NCBI GenBank assembly: GCA_025936075.1
Contig: JAICUC010000002.1
Location: 1 to 41,630 of the forward strand
Reading direction: 5' to 3'
Length of the DNA: 41,630 nt
Source of the DNA: Nitrospira sp.
GTDB taxonomy: Bacteria; Nitrospirota; Nitrospiria; Nitrospirales; Nitrospiraceae
Shown here: one piece after another, positions 8,894 through 16,599 of the stretch
Layout of the letters: each line of letters begins with the position of its first letter
How positions within the stretch are numbered: position 1 is the first letter of the stretch
The notes under the pieces: model-generated
The model's input: only the letters and a program-made list of their open reading frames with translations
The model's database searches: none
What the model was told of the DNA's origin: nothing
Program-made: the position numbers and the translations under genes

Positions 8894-9175
8894 ATGAAGT
8901 TCGCCATCATAGGCTACGACGGCCCGCAAGGGCAGGCCAAACGGGCAATCCATCGGGCTGCCCACTTAGCGAACCTCGAACCGCTTGATAGGCAGGGACG
9001 AGTCGTTCTCGCAGGCCCTCTTACGGATAAAGCTGGAAGCCTACTGGTACTAGAGTTTGAGACACGAGAGGAGGCTGAAGAGTTCATCCGCCATGATCCC
9101 TATACGGTTTACGGCGTCTTTGAACGAGTTGAAATTCATCCATTTCTGCAGGTTCTTCCCAAATCGCCCTCGTAA
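8894..9175 (+). CDS. YciI-like protein
   Basis: This 93-residue protein has the shape of the YciI family, a small ferredoxin-like fold. It starts MKFAIIGYDGP, has a GRVVLAGPLTD segment, then LVLEFETREEAEEFIRHDPY and a final VEIHPFL strand. A conserved His and Asp (HDPY) are present. Family members are proposed to be small enzymes or dimeric binding proteins, but no substrate can be assigned. The ribosome-binding site is weak. It probably shares a transcript with the DUF2203 gene upstream. Confidence 0.85.
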   Translation: MKFAIIGYDGPQGQAKRAIHRAAHLANLEPLDRQGRVVLAGPLTDKAGSLLVLEFETREEAEEFIRHDPYTVYGVFERVEIHPFLQVLPKSPS

Positions 9176-9224
9176 GCTCCATCACTCACTCCTGAGGTTG
9201 TGCTCCCTTTTGGGTTAAAAACAT

Positions 9225-9253
9225 TTGTCCAATGCTAAACCGAGCGGTATAGT
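9225..9253 (+). promoter_or_regulatory. Promoter predicting a leaderless mRNA
   Basis: TTGTCC (9225-9230), a 17-nt spacer and TATAGT (9248-9253) form a good sigma-70-type promoter. The expected start, 6-7 nt past the -10, falls on or next to the A of the ATG at 9260. No ribosome-binding site exists in between. Confidence 0.6.
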
Positions 9254-9259
9254 TTTCTT

Positions 9260-10525
9260 ATGGATTTTCGACATGTACTACGGATTGTTTTCGTCGTCGC
9301 CTCTCTCTTCATCACGTATCAGCCGGCAAATGCTTCAGAAACCACGGTAGTGACCGAGGGACATTATGTGATGGGAGATAGCGACACTCTGACAATAGCT
9401 GAAGAACGAGTCCTCCGGCTTGCTCAACGCAGAGCGGTTGAAGAGGCCGGTGTGTATATCGAGTCCGCATTTCAAGACATCGAGAAAGCCTCCTCTGGCA
9501 CGAGCTTCCAGTCCAGTTCATTGGCGATTCGTACTATTGCTGCCTCGATAACAAAAACCGAAATCCTGGAATCACGACGTTCATTCAAAGATGATCGGCC
9601 TAGTTTCTATATCCGCATCCGCGCGGTCGTCAATCTCGATAGTCTTCAAGCTGCGGTTCGGCGGTGGCAATCCGAGGAGCGATTTGCGGAACATTTCCGT
9701 CGGCTTCAGAGCGAGAATGCGGAACTCAAGGCGCAACTCCGCGAACTCAAGACCGCTCCTACTGTTGTGCGAACTCTCACCATTGAGCCGCTCGACCATA
9801 CAAAAGATCGCGAGCGGGTTCGCATATTGGTCGAGAAAGCGATCCTTTCTCACCACCTTCCCCGGAAACTCGATTTAATCTCACAGGCAGCTGCTTTGGA
9901 CCCTCAGTCTGTGGAACCTTTGATCGTACGTGGGCAAACTTATTTACGGCTGGTATCCGCTGCCTATTCCAACAAGTCAAGACCAAATGAATATTCCGAA
10001 TATATCGACAACGCCAGAATGGATTTCGATCGGGCCATTCTACTTGATCCAAAGAACACATGGGCTTTCCTTGGAAGCGGAGACGTCAACACATGGTTGC
10101 ATCGGCCCGTTGAGGCAGCTCACGCATTTGAACGAGTACTTGAATTGGATCCTTTTTTTGATTTAGCACGCTATCGCCTCATCAATTTATATACCGCCGA
10201 GGCTCGCAAATTGATTTCCTTAAAGCAGTGGTCATCCGCCCTGACAGTCTTGCAAAAGTGCTTGCCTCCGGCAACCCCTGACAGTTGGATTCTCTACCAA
10301 AAAGAAGCCTATTTGCTTAGGAGCAACATCTACAAGAAGTTGGGCCGGCCTACCCAAGCGATCGACGACCTTAGTGCGATCCTACGAGCTGATCCAACTG
10401 ATAGGAAAACCCTGCTCGCGAGAGCCGCGCTTTACCAGAAAGAGCTGCACGGGCGTGCCGCAAAAGATGACCTTGAACGTGCGTGTATGCTCGGGGCCAC
10501 GGCTGCCTGCGAACAACTTCCGTAG
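9260..10525 (+). CDS. Exported TPR-repeat protein with LPP20/FlgT-like N-domain
   Basis: The 421-residue protein has an N-terminal signal peptide (hydrophobic residues about 6-19, probable cleavage after Ala-Asn-Ala near residue 25). Residues about 30-130 contain AEERVLRLAQRRAVEEAGVY and a strand-rich segment resembling the N-terminal domain of FlgT/LPP20-type envelope proteins. A short coiled coil follows at about 140-160. From about 195 onward there are several tetratricopeptide repeats, including AFLGSGDVNTWLHRPVEAAH. It probably acts as a periplasmic scaffold, with partner unknown. There is no Shine-Dalgarno sequence and the promoter puts the RNA start at the ATG. Confidence 0.8.
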   Translation: MDFRHVLRIVFVVASLFITYQPANASETTVVTEGHYVMGDSDTLTIAEERVLRLAQRRAVEEAGVYIESAFQDIEKASSGTSFQSSSLAIRTIAASITKTEILESRRSFKDDRPSFYIRIRAVVNLDSLQAAVRRWQSEERFAEHFRRLQSENAELKAQLRELKTAPTVVRTLTIEPLDHTKDRERVRILVEKAILSHHLPRKLDLISQAAALDPQSVEPLIVRGQTYLRLVSAAYSNKSRPNEYSEYIDNARMDFDRAILLDPKNTWAFLGSGDVNTWLHRPVEAAHAFERVLELDPFFDLARYRLINLYTAEARKLISLKQWSSALTVLQKCLPPATPDSWILYQKEAYLLRSNIYKKLGRPTQAIDDLSAILRADPTDRKTLLARAALYQKELHGRAAKDDLERACMLGATAACEQLP

Positions 10526-10888
10526 CGATACTTCTCACCACGCTTCCTGTTGACGGCCACCGACTTCCTCGCGCATCATGCCACACATCACCCGCTGTCT
10601 CTATGTCATAACCCCACACAGTCATTTGACAATACAAAAGATCGACACCTATAATGCGGAGGCCTCTAGTCAGACTTTTTGACCAGCTTCTCCAGCTCCT
10701 ACAGTTAGGCATGGGGGCAAAGGGCCTAAACTCTCTACTAAATAGTGGCCCGAAAGTTCCGTGAGATGGGCCTTCTGTGATCTTGAACAAGAGTGGAGAA
10801 ACAGCTTAGAGTGTCAACAGAGAATCAAATACGTGGAAAACCATCATTTTTTTCGTCAACTAAAATTTCCCCCGGAGAATAGGTTGTG
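10526..10888. other. Intergenic region and leader of the oxidoreductase operon
   Basis: About 360 nt without a gene. It holds a strong promoter (10626-10655) and then a leader of about 225 nt. The leader contains the inverted repeat TTAGGC/GCCTAA (10705-10710 and 10724-10729). A GGCCC block at 10747-10751 could pair with either of two GGGCC blocks, at 10722-10726 or 10768-10772. I do not recognise a known riboswitch class. Confidence 0.5.
10626..10655 (+). promoter_or_regulatory. Consensus sigma-70 promoter of the oxidoreductase operon
   Basis: TTGACA (10626-10631) and TATAAT (10650-10655) are both perfect consensus hexamers, separated by 18 nt. The predicted start is near 10662. It is the strongest-looking promoter in the window and fits high-level expression of a central carbon enzyme. 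Confidence 0.85.
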
Positions 10889-11524
10889 ATGAGTGACTAT
10901 CGTGTACTTCCAGGCCCAGAACATTTTCTTCCCCCGGCTGCCGCAAGCATGGGAATTCGATTGCCGAATCCAGGAGAAGCTCACATCAACGGCGTGATCG
11001 TCTCGGAGGAAGCCGCCTATGAAGAAGCTGCTCGTCAATTCTTAATGGCCAAAGTCCCGACAATTTTCCCGGGACCTCTCGTGCTGTGGGCATGGAATGA
11101 GAAAGCAGCAAAAAAAGCCACGGCTATTCGGCATCTTTTTAATACGCTCGTCGAATGCGTTCAGCCCGGTCAAAAACCGATGCTGATCCCCATGCCTGAC
11201 TATCGTCCCAAGTATCCAAAAATTAACCCCGAAGTCGAGATCAACCCGAATCATCCCAATTTGACCATTTGGCATAATAAGATTGACTGCTGCGTATTTA
11301 TCGGCGTGCATTGTCATCAGGCCAATCTGTCGCTGAAGATTATTCGTGGAGGAACATCCTGCTACACTATAGCTATGTGTGCGCAGGCCGGTCATGAAGA
11401 TGCCATGCTCTCGTTTCGTGACGCATCTGTTGATAAAATCATGAGATTGGCGGATACCATAAAGCGATTGAAAGGAACCGTCCAACCACGGCTAGCATCA
11501 GCCAATAATGGGGTTTCGAATTAA
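10889..11524 (+). CDS. porE: 2-oxoacid:ferredoxin oxidoreductase, epsilon subunit
   Basis: The 211-residue protein heads the operon. It resembles the extra epsilon subunit of five-subunit pyruvate or 2-oxoglutarate:ferredoxin oxidoreductases of the reductive TCA cycle, often labelled carbon monoxide dehydrogenase beta-subunit family. Visible features are the N-terminal PGPEHFLPPAAASMGIRLP, a HINGVIVSEE segment, then CCVFIGVHCHQANLSLKIIRGG followed by a Cys-Ala-Gln stretch. It carries no CxxC ferredoxin-type motif. Its exact role in the complex is not established. I prefer the ATG at 10889 over the adjacent GTG at 10886. The substrate of the complex cannot be read from sequence. Confidence 0.75.
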   Translation: MSDYRVLPGPEHFLPPAAASMGIRLPNPGEAHINGVIVSEEAAYEEAARQFLMAKVPTIFPGPLVLWAWNEKAAKKATAIRHLFNTLVECVQPGQKPMLIPMPDYRPKYPKINPEVEINPNHPNLTIWHNKIDCCVFIGVHCHQANLSLKIIRGGTSCYTIAMCAQAGHEDAMLSFRDASVDKIMRLADTIKRLKGTVQPRLASANNGVSN

Positions 11525-11562
11525 CCGTTTGAAATCCGCGAGTGTGAAAGGAGGCTGGGTCC

Positions 11563-12774
11563 ATGGCAGAGATAAAATCAGTTATTGGGACACAAAATAA
11601 AAAAGGTCAGACCTATACAGATACCTGGAAAATGATGAATGAGGCTCCGCGTACGCCTTCATTCTTCACGGGAAGCGAAGTCATCAAGGAAGCTCTCCGT
11701 CGGGCAAGTTGCGATGTCATGATCGCATATCCGATCACGCCGCAGAGTGAAGCCGCCGCATTGATCGGCGAATTATTTGCTGAAGGCTATATCGGAGACT
11801 ATTTCCGCGGTGAGAGTGAATTCGCCGTCATGTCGCAATGCGCAGGTTCTGCATTTGGCGGAGCTCGTGTGTTCACGACAACAGCAGGACCGGGCACGAT
11901 GCGGGCCATGGAAAACTTCCCGATGTGGGCCGGCGCCAGACTGCCGATTCAGATGATTGTCACCTGTCGGGGCATCAACTCACCGCTCTCGATTCAGCCA
12001 GATACACTCGAAATCGCCTATTTGTTGAATACCGGCATGCTGGTGTGGCATGCAGAGACTGCTCAAGACTTCTTCGATTGGATTCTGAAGGGTTACATGG
12101 TCTCTGAAGAACCGGATGTGCACCTCCCGCTCGCACTGTGCTGCGATGGATTCTTTGTCACTCACACGAAAGACGTGGTGAATCTGACGCCTGCAGATAT
12201 GTGCCTGCCACCCTACGACCCCTATCGATCTCCCGTGCCTTGTATGGATATGGAATGTCCGCCTGTTCGGATGATGCGCGATCCATTTGTCATGAAGAGT
12301 AACTATATCAGCTACGCGACCCACGCCAGCTGGCAGCAAGAGATTTGGGCTGCTGTCGAACGCTCGCGAAAACATTCGATCCATTGGCTGAATGGCCTGA
12401 TCGACACGGAAAATACGGACGCAGACATCGTGATCGTAGCTTCAGGTACTGCCGTTTCTCAGGGGCGAGAAGCGATCCGGCTACTGGAGGATGAGGGCGT
12501 GCGTTGCGGGCTCGTGAAGGTGAAGACGCTTCGCCCCTGGCCGGAAGAAGAGATTCGTGAGGCGACGAAGAACGCGAAGCACATTTTTGTGCCGGAATTC
12601 AACGTCACCGGGTGGCTGGCCAAAGAAATCCGGGCCACCGTCCCAAATCACCAACGCGTCCATGCTGGTCCCCATGTTTGTGGAGGCATGACGATGCCAC
12701 CGGAAATCATCGTATCCGAGATCAAGACGGCCCTTGGGATGAAGACCTTCTCCCTGGCTGGCCGTGGAAGCTGA
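11563..12774 (+). CDS. porA: 2-oxoacid:ferredoxin oxidoreductase, alpha subunit
   Basis: The alpha subunit forms part of the active site of the enzyme that interconverts acyl-CoA plus CO2 and a 2-oxoacid using reduced ferredoxin. The pyrimidine-binding domain I shows AYPITPQSEAAALIGE near residue 60 and the RGESEFAVMSQCAGSAFGGAR stretch, followed by TTTAGPGTMRAMEN. Domain II follows near residue 290 with DIVIVASGTAVSQGREAI. At 403 residues it has normal length for the split-subunit type. A strong AAAGGAGG site lies 9 nt upstream. It is the second gene of the operon. Pyruvate and 2-oxoglutarate versions are close paralogues, so the symbol is provisional. Confidence 0.88.
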   Translation: MAEIKSVIGTQNKKGQTYTDTWKMMNEAPRTPSFFTGSEVIKEALRRASCDVMIAYPITPQSEAAALIGELFAEGYIGDYFRGESEFAVMSQCAGSAFGGARVFTTTAGPGTMRAMENFPMWAGARLPIQMIVTCRGINSPLSIQPDTLEIAYLLNTGMLVWHAETAQDFFDWILKGYMVSEEPDVHLPLALCCDGFFVTHTKDVVNLTPADMCLPPYDPYRSPVPCMDMECPPVRMMRDPFVMKSNYISYATHASWQQEIWAAVERSRKHSIHWLNGLIDTENTDADIVIVASGTAVSQGREAIRLLEDEGVRCGLVKVKTLRPWPEEEIREATKNAKHIFVPEFNVTGWLAKEIRATVPNHQRVHAGPHVCGGMTMPPEIIVSEIKTALGMKTFSLAGRGS

Positions 12775-12828
12775 GTTGTGTTGTATTGACCTGTTTGCCC
12801 TAGCTGAACGCTACTGAGGAGGCCATAT

Positions 12829-13740
12829 ATGAGCAAGGAACGTATTCAAATATCCGAAGCCCTGTACGATATCATGCCATCGGACTATCAGGATCTCGTG
12901 AAAAGTGCGACATATGGCAAGGAAGATCGGGGATGGAAAGACATTGGGACATCAAAGGAACTGATTGAGCAGCACTCACTCTGCGCTGGCTGCCCCGAGT
13001 CGATGGCTTTCCGCTATATATTGGCTTCTCTTCCCAATCCCGAAGATACGGTCATGGTCGGTTCGACCGGCTGTACCAGTCTGGTGTTTCCAATGGTCGC
13101 TGTCCATAACATTCACTCGTTGTTTGGAAACCAAAACGCAATTGCCTCGGGTCTTAAGCGTGCCCTCACCGTCAGATTCCCCGATCGTGTAAAGGACGTC
13201 GTCGTCCTCGCCGGTGACGGTGCAACTGTCGATATCGGTCTGGACATGACACTCCAGGCCTGGTTCCGGCAAGAAAAATTCACGACCATTTGTTTCGACA
13301 ATGAGCTCTACGCCAATACCGGCGGTCAGGAGAGCGGACTCATGCAGAAAGGCTTTGTCGCAAAGATGGCTCCGGTCGGCAAACTGTTCGATAAGGTTCG
13401 GCTGCCCGAGATCGCTCGCGAATCCGGCTGCCATTACGTTGTGAACTGCACCGTCAGCAAACCATCGCTGGTCGAAAAAGTTATCCGCAATGCGGTGCAT
13501 ATCGCTCGTGAAATCGGCCCGACCTACCTCCAACTCTACACTCCTTGTATTCTCGAAATCGGCAAGAACAGCATGGAAGGCTTGCAAGAAATGCGTGACT
13601 CTGAAAAGCCGACCGAGCGATTTGCGTACAAGGAATACGTCAGCGAACCGGCGAAGCAACTGTTGGTCGAATTGGCCGCCAAGGACAAAGAACGGAAGGC
13701 AGCCGCTAAGCAGTTGGCCGCGCAGGCACAAGCCAATTAG
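12829..13740 (+). CDS. porB: 2-oxoacid:ferredoxin oxidoreductase, beta subunit (TPP-binding)
   Basis: The beta subunit binds thiamine diphosphate and a [4Fe-4S] cluster. The TPP motif runs from LAGDGATVDIGLDM to FDNELYANTGGQ. Cluster cysteines expected in the family are visible: CAGCPE near residue 44, GSTGCTS near residue 84, and YTPC near residue 238. The 303 residues carry a short Lys/Ala-rich tail. GGAGG lies 7 nt before the ATG. The NTGGQ wording occurs in several oxidoreductase types, so I do not use it to decide between pyruvate and 2-oxoglutarate. Confidence 0.9.
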   Translation: MSKERIQISEALYDIMPSDYQDLVKSATYGKEDRGWKDIGTSKELIEQHSLCAGCPESMAFRYILASLPNPEDTVMVGSTGCTSLVFPMVAVHNIHSLFGNQNAIASGLKRALTVRFPDRVKDVVVLAGDGATVDIGLDMTLQAWFRQEKFTTICFDNELYANTGGQESGLMQKGFVAKMAPVGKLFDKVRLPEIARESGCHYVVNCTVSKPSLVEKVIRNAVHIAREIGPTYLQLYTPCILEIGKNSMEGLQEMRDSEKPTERFAYKEYVSEPAKQLLVELAAKDKERKAAAKQLAAQAQAN

Positions 13741-13755
13741 ACCGGGAGACCATCC

Positions 13756-14463
13756 ATGATCAAGAAACGACTGAATATCCGAATGTCAGGGTTAGGTGGA
13801 CAGGGTGCCGTCACCGCCGCTCACGTCATGGCCATGGCCGCTAATCGGGATGGAAAGTTCTCCATCTCAAACCCATTTTTTGGTGCAGAAAAACGCATGG
13901 CCCCGGCAGAGAGCTATTGCCGCATCGGCATCGAGCGGATCTATGATCGCGGCGAACTCGTGTTTCCAGATGTGATTGAAGTATTCCATCCCCAGGTCAT
14001 CACAATGGGGAAAAGTTATACAATGCCGTTCTACTCCGGAATTAAAGAAGGCGGCGTCGTTATTATCAATTCCGGTCAACCTCTGTTGTCGGAAGAAGAC
14101 ATAGAGCGCCTCAAGGATCTGCACGTGGCCACCTTTTATATCGCCGGGACCGAGCTGGCGATCGAGACAGCGGGTACGGAATTATCAACCAATATGACCA
14201 TGATCGGGTCAGTCGCCGGTATTACTAAGTGTGTGTCGATGGAAGCGTTGGACGGCGCATTGCAAGAACGCTTCGGAAAGAAATTCGTCGCGTCGGGTGG
14301 TACCGCTTCTCTCGATGAAGCGATCAAGAAGAAGTTCGCCAAGAAAGAAATGCTCCTGGCAAAAAACCTGGCAACGGTAAAACGGGCCTACGAAATCGCC
14401 GCAGAATGGGCGGAAAAGAACAAGATCGAACTGCGTGTCGGCAATCCGGCCGTCGCAGCCTAA
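13756..14463 (+). CDS. porG: 2-oxoacid:ferredoxin oxidoreductase, gamma subunit
   Basis: The gamma subunit is thought to be involved in CoA binding and closure of the active site. The N-terminal hallmark GLGGQGAVTAAHVMA is at residue 12, followed by FFGAEKRMAPAESYCRI near residue 40. The middle (GGVVIINSGQPL) and C-terminal helical part are typical. The 235 residues are slightly longer than the minimal domain, with a basic helical tail. A GGGAG site lies 7 nt upstream and the gene begins 15 nt after porB. Confidence 0.88.
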   Translation: MIKKRLNIRMSGLGGQGAVTAAHVMAMAANRDGKFSISNPFFGAEKRMAPAESYCRIGIERIYDRGELVFPDVIEVFHPQVITMGKSYTMPFYSGIKEGGVVIINSGQPLLSEEDIERLKDLHVATFYIAGTELAIETAGTELSTNMTMIGSVAGITKCVSMEALDGALQERFGKKFVASGGTASLDEAIKKKFAKKEMLLAKNLATVKRAYEIAAEWAEKNKIELRVGNPAVAA

Positions 14464-14481
14464 GAGAAGGAATGACGTTGC

Positions 14482-14760
14482 ATGTATAACGTTGCACAAG
14501 TCATCGATGAAAAGTGCACCGCCAAGAAGGGCTGTCGGTTGTGCATCATGTATTGCCCGGAGGCCAATTGTCTGGACTTAAACACGACTAAAATGGTGGC
14601 CGAGGTTATTATCGACCGTTGCAAAGGGTGCGAACTCTGTGTGGTCGTCTGCAACGCCGCCAAGCACGAAGCAATCGTGATGCAAGCTGTCACCGCCACA
14701 GGCCAATTGATGTCGAAAAAGGGAGAATCTGCGGCTTTGGGCCAAGCCTACCAAGGCTAA
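14482..14760 (+). CDS. porD: 2-oxoacid:ferredoxin oxidoreductase, delta subunit (2x[4Fe-4S])
   Basis: A 92-residue ferredoxin-like subunit that passes electrons between the catalytic core and external ferredoxin. Two cysteine clusters are visible: CTAKKGCRLCIMYCP near residue 12, with a longer first spacing than the canonical CxxCxxC, and RCKGCELCVVVC near residue 49, lacking the usual proline after the last Cys. It is the last gene of the operon and a strong terminator follows 20 nt later. The order epsilon-alpha-beta-gamma-delta is compact with spacings of 15-54 nt. Confidence 0.88.
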   Translation: MYNVAQVIDEKCTAKKGCRLCIMYCPEANCLDLNTTKMVAEVIIDRCKGCELCVVVCNAAKHEAIVMQAVTATGQLMSKKGESAALGQAYQG

Positions 14761-14779
14761 CCGAGAGAGGCGCGAGTTG

Positions 14780-14814
14780 AAAACCCCATAGCCTCACCGC
14801 TATGGGGTTTTTTA
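14780..14814 (+). terminator. Intrinsic terminator after the oxidoreductase operon
   Basis: CCCCATAGC and GCTATGGGG form a 9-bp stem with a 6-nt loop, followed by TTTTTTA. Placement 20 nt after the porD stop fits the end of the operon. Confidence 0.92.
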
Positions 14815-14835
14815 TTGGGCCTCGGTGAGGCACAC

Positions 14836-15105
14836 ATGAAGAACGAAGACAACGTCATCGAGGAGCTGCTCCGAGAAATCTCTGGTTTGATCGGCGAATA
14901 TCCTAAGGCTATCGAGCGACGGGCGGCAGCCATCCAAGCTACGGGTAAAGATCCTGAGCTTGTCGAAAAGCTCGTCAAAGCAGCGGATACCATGCGCGAC
15001 AGCGGCAATCTTTACCTCACTTGGGCGAGACATTATGCCGCACTGGCAGAAGGCAACACCGACGCCTCGTCCGACGAAGACGAAACAGAAGATTTCGACG
15101 TCTAA
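14836..15105 (+). CDS. Small acidic protein of unknown function
   Basis: I do not recognise this 89-residue protein. It is predicted to be helical, with EELLREISGLIGEYPKAIERR near the start, and ends in a very acidic tail of Asp, Glu and Ser. There is no signal peptide. A GAGG site precedes the ATG at 14836, and an upstream TTG at 14815 would overlap the terminator. The start is only 22 nt past the terminator of the oxidoreductase operon, so it depends on readthrough or on a promoter hidden in porD. The tRNA-Asn gene follows 62 nt later. Confidence 0.65.
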   Translation: MKNEDNVIEELLREISGLIGEYPKAIERRAAAIQATGKDPELVEKLVKAADTMRDSGNLYLTWARHYAALAEGNTDASSDEDETEDFDV

Positions 15106-15132
15106 AAAATCTCCCTATTCCTCGAAGGGTTT

Positions 15133-15141
15133 TGCTAGAAT
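15133..15141 (+). promoter_or_regulatory. Extended -10 promoter of tRNA-Asn
   Basis: TGCTAGAAT is an extended -10 element. A start near 15148 would leave a 5' leader of about 20 nt before the mature tRNA. No good -35 hexamer is seen. Confidence 0.5.
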
Positions 15142-15167
15142 ATCCCTTCTCTTACTAAAGTCTTTGT

Positions 15168-15243
15168 TCCCCGGTAGCTCAGTTGGTAGAGCAGCCGGCT
15201 GTTAACCGGCTGGTCGCAGGTTCGAGTCCTGCCCGGGGAGCCA
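15168..15243 (+). tRNA. tRNA-Asn (anticodon GTT)
   Basis: The 76-nt gene folds as a standard cloverleaf. The acceptor stem is TCCCCGG/CCGGGGA, with a D-arm GCTC/GAGC, an anticodon stem GCCGG/CCGGC with loop CTGTTAA, a variable loop of 5 nt, a T-arm GCAGG/CCTGC with loop TTCGAGT, and discriminator G. The 3' CCA is encoded. Anticodon GTT reads AAC and AAU. Confidence 0.97.
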
Positions 15244-15496
15244 ATCTTGCCACAACACAACAAACTATCCCAATAGCTTCGAATTAGTTAGACCTCACTC
15301 TTGTCATAGGCATTTGACCGAAGCCATTTTAGTATCACATACGGTCTCTTACGGTAGAAGCCAAAACTAATGCTTGCCCCAGTTATCCACCACCCCACTA
15401 ATTAGCCACACTCTCTGACTATTCTGACTATTAGCTTGGCGTCCCTACAAATCCGATTCCGCCTACAACGATCAATCGGAGAAAGAATGGTGCTAC

Positions 15497-15841
15497 ATGA
15501 GCAGGTTGTGTCGTACCCGTAGTCGCTATTCTCTTAAGGTCGTGATGCTTGTTTTCGTGTTTTTGCTGATTCACCCCGCCCAGGCTGAGTGGCATATAGC
15601 AGAACAGGCTGGGTCCCCATTTTCAGGATCCTTTGACCACTTAGGTGGAACGTCGGGAAGCATTGAAGGCCTGAGGTTCCCGCAACACTCGGCCTTCAGG
15701 GATCGCCCCTGTATGGAGGCAAGATCGCATGCCGGTATTGACCTCGCCGATATTCCAACGTGGTTACCGTGGCCTTTCCACCGGGCGAAAGTGAATAGCT
15801 GCCACAGTGGGTGTATCCTGAAGCCTCTTTCTAGGCTGTAG
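15497..15841 (+). CDS. Doubtful small secreted protein
   Basis: The first 30 residues look like a real signal peptide, with a basic start, a hydrophobic core VVMLVFVFLLI and a cleavage site at Ala-Gln-Ala. The remaining 80 residues resemble no family I know and have the composition of random reading frame. The nearest GGAG is 15 nt from the ATG, too far to be good. The 3' end overlaps the opposing aldolase gene by 11 nt. It could be a decayed remnant of a secreted protein gene or not coding at all. Confidence 0.3.
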   Translation: MSRLCRTRSRYSLKVVMLVFVFLLIHPAQAEWHIAEQAGSPFSGSFDHLGGTSGSIEGLRFPQHSAFRDRPCMEARSHAGIDLADIPTWLPWPFHRAKVNSCHSGCILKPLSRL

Positions 15842-16478
15842 CCGACATCAGTCGGTTGGCTATTGTATGTGTCCTTACTCCACTCTTCAGAACGATCTCG
15901 CACACATGGTCCAGTCGCTCGATGTGTTCATACGCCGCCCAGGGATCCATGGCGACTGCACAGACTCCATGATTCGCCTGCCCCACGATGTCGAAATCGA
16001 GGTTGCCGTCTTTTCGAAGACCCAAGCACTCCGCCGTTGCATCGGCCAACTCACGAGACAACGCCGGCAAGGGAGGGACGGTGCGTCCGACCCGCGTATA
16101 GCGCGAGATTTCAGGAAACTCAGCGCTGATAGCCTGCAAGTCGATTCCCGCATAGACTGCCGCCACAACATGCGTCGCATGGACATGCACCACGGTTCGT
16201 GTTCTCGGGGAATCGCGCTGCAAATTCCAGTGCATCCAGAGTTCACCGGATGGCTTCTGTTGCTCGTTAACCATCGGCATCAGCAGCCCGCTCGCTTGAT
16301 CGATGACGATCTCCAGTCGGACTACATGCTCCGGATGAACGATGGTCTTGCGCCAACCGGACGGAGTGAGGTAGAGATATTTTCCATCCCGTTTTCTCAT
16401 GCTGATATTGCCGTCTCTTGTCGTAATCCATCCCCTCTCATAACAACGCCTCATGACATCTCCGATAGCTGTCAGCAT
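15831..16478 (-). CDS. Class II aldolase/adducin-family protein
   Basis: The 215-residue protein belongs to the zinc-dependent class II aldolase/adducin family, which includes fuculose- and ribulose-phosphate aldolases/epimerases and methylthioribulose-phosphate dehydratase. Seen are RDGNIS at residue 21, the KPSGELWMH segment with the catalytic Glu at 79, and zinc ligands H98, H100 and H103 in VHVHATHVV. A further candidate ligand His lies in GQANHGVCAV near 169. The exact substrate cannot be assigned. A GGAGGA site precedes the ATG. It is convergent with the doubtful upstream ORF and divergent from the YheT-like gene. Confidence 0.85.
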   Translation of the reverse strand: MLTAIGDVMRRCYERGWITTRDGNISMRKRDGKYLYLTPSGWRKTIVHPEHVVRLEIVIDQASGLLMPMVNEQQKPSGELWMHWNLQRDSPRTRTVVHVHATHVVAAVYAGIDLQAISAEFPEISRYTRVGRTVPPLPALSRELADATAECLGLRKDGNLDFDIVGQANHGVCAVAMDPWAAYEHIERLDHVCEIVLKSGVRTHTIANRLMSATA

Positions 16479-16599
16479 GATTCCTCCATAAAATGATGGT
16501 ACAGTCTCGCTTTTGATGTCTTTCTTGTGAAGCTTTCGTCTTCACCCGAAGACCTGGGGAAGTTTCATCAAGTTATGCGTACAGCGTATCATATTCAGT

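Noticed and set aside
10889-11524. Carbon monoxide dehydrogenase beta subunit
   Set aside because: The family label is misleading. Context with alpha, beta, gamma and delta oxidoreductase subunits fits the epsilon subunit, and no CODH catalytic genes are present.
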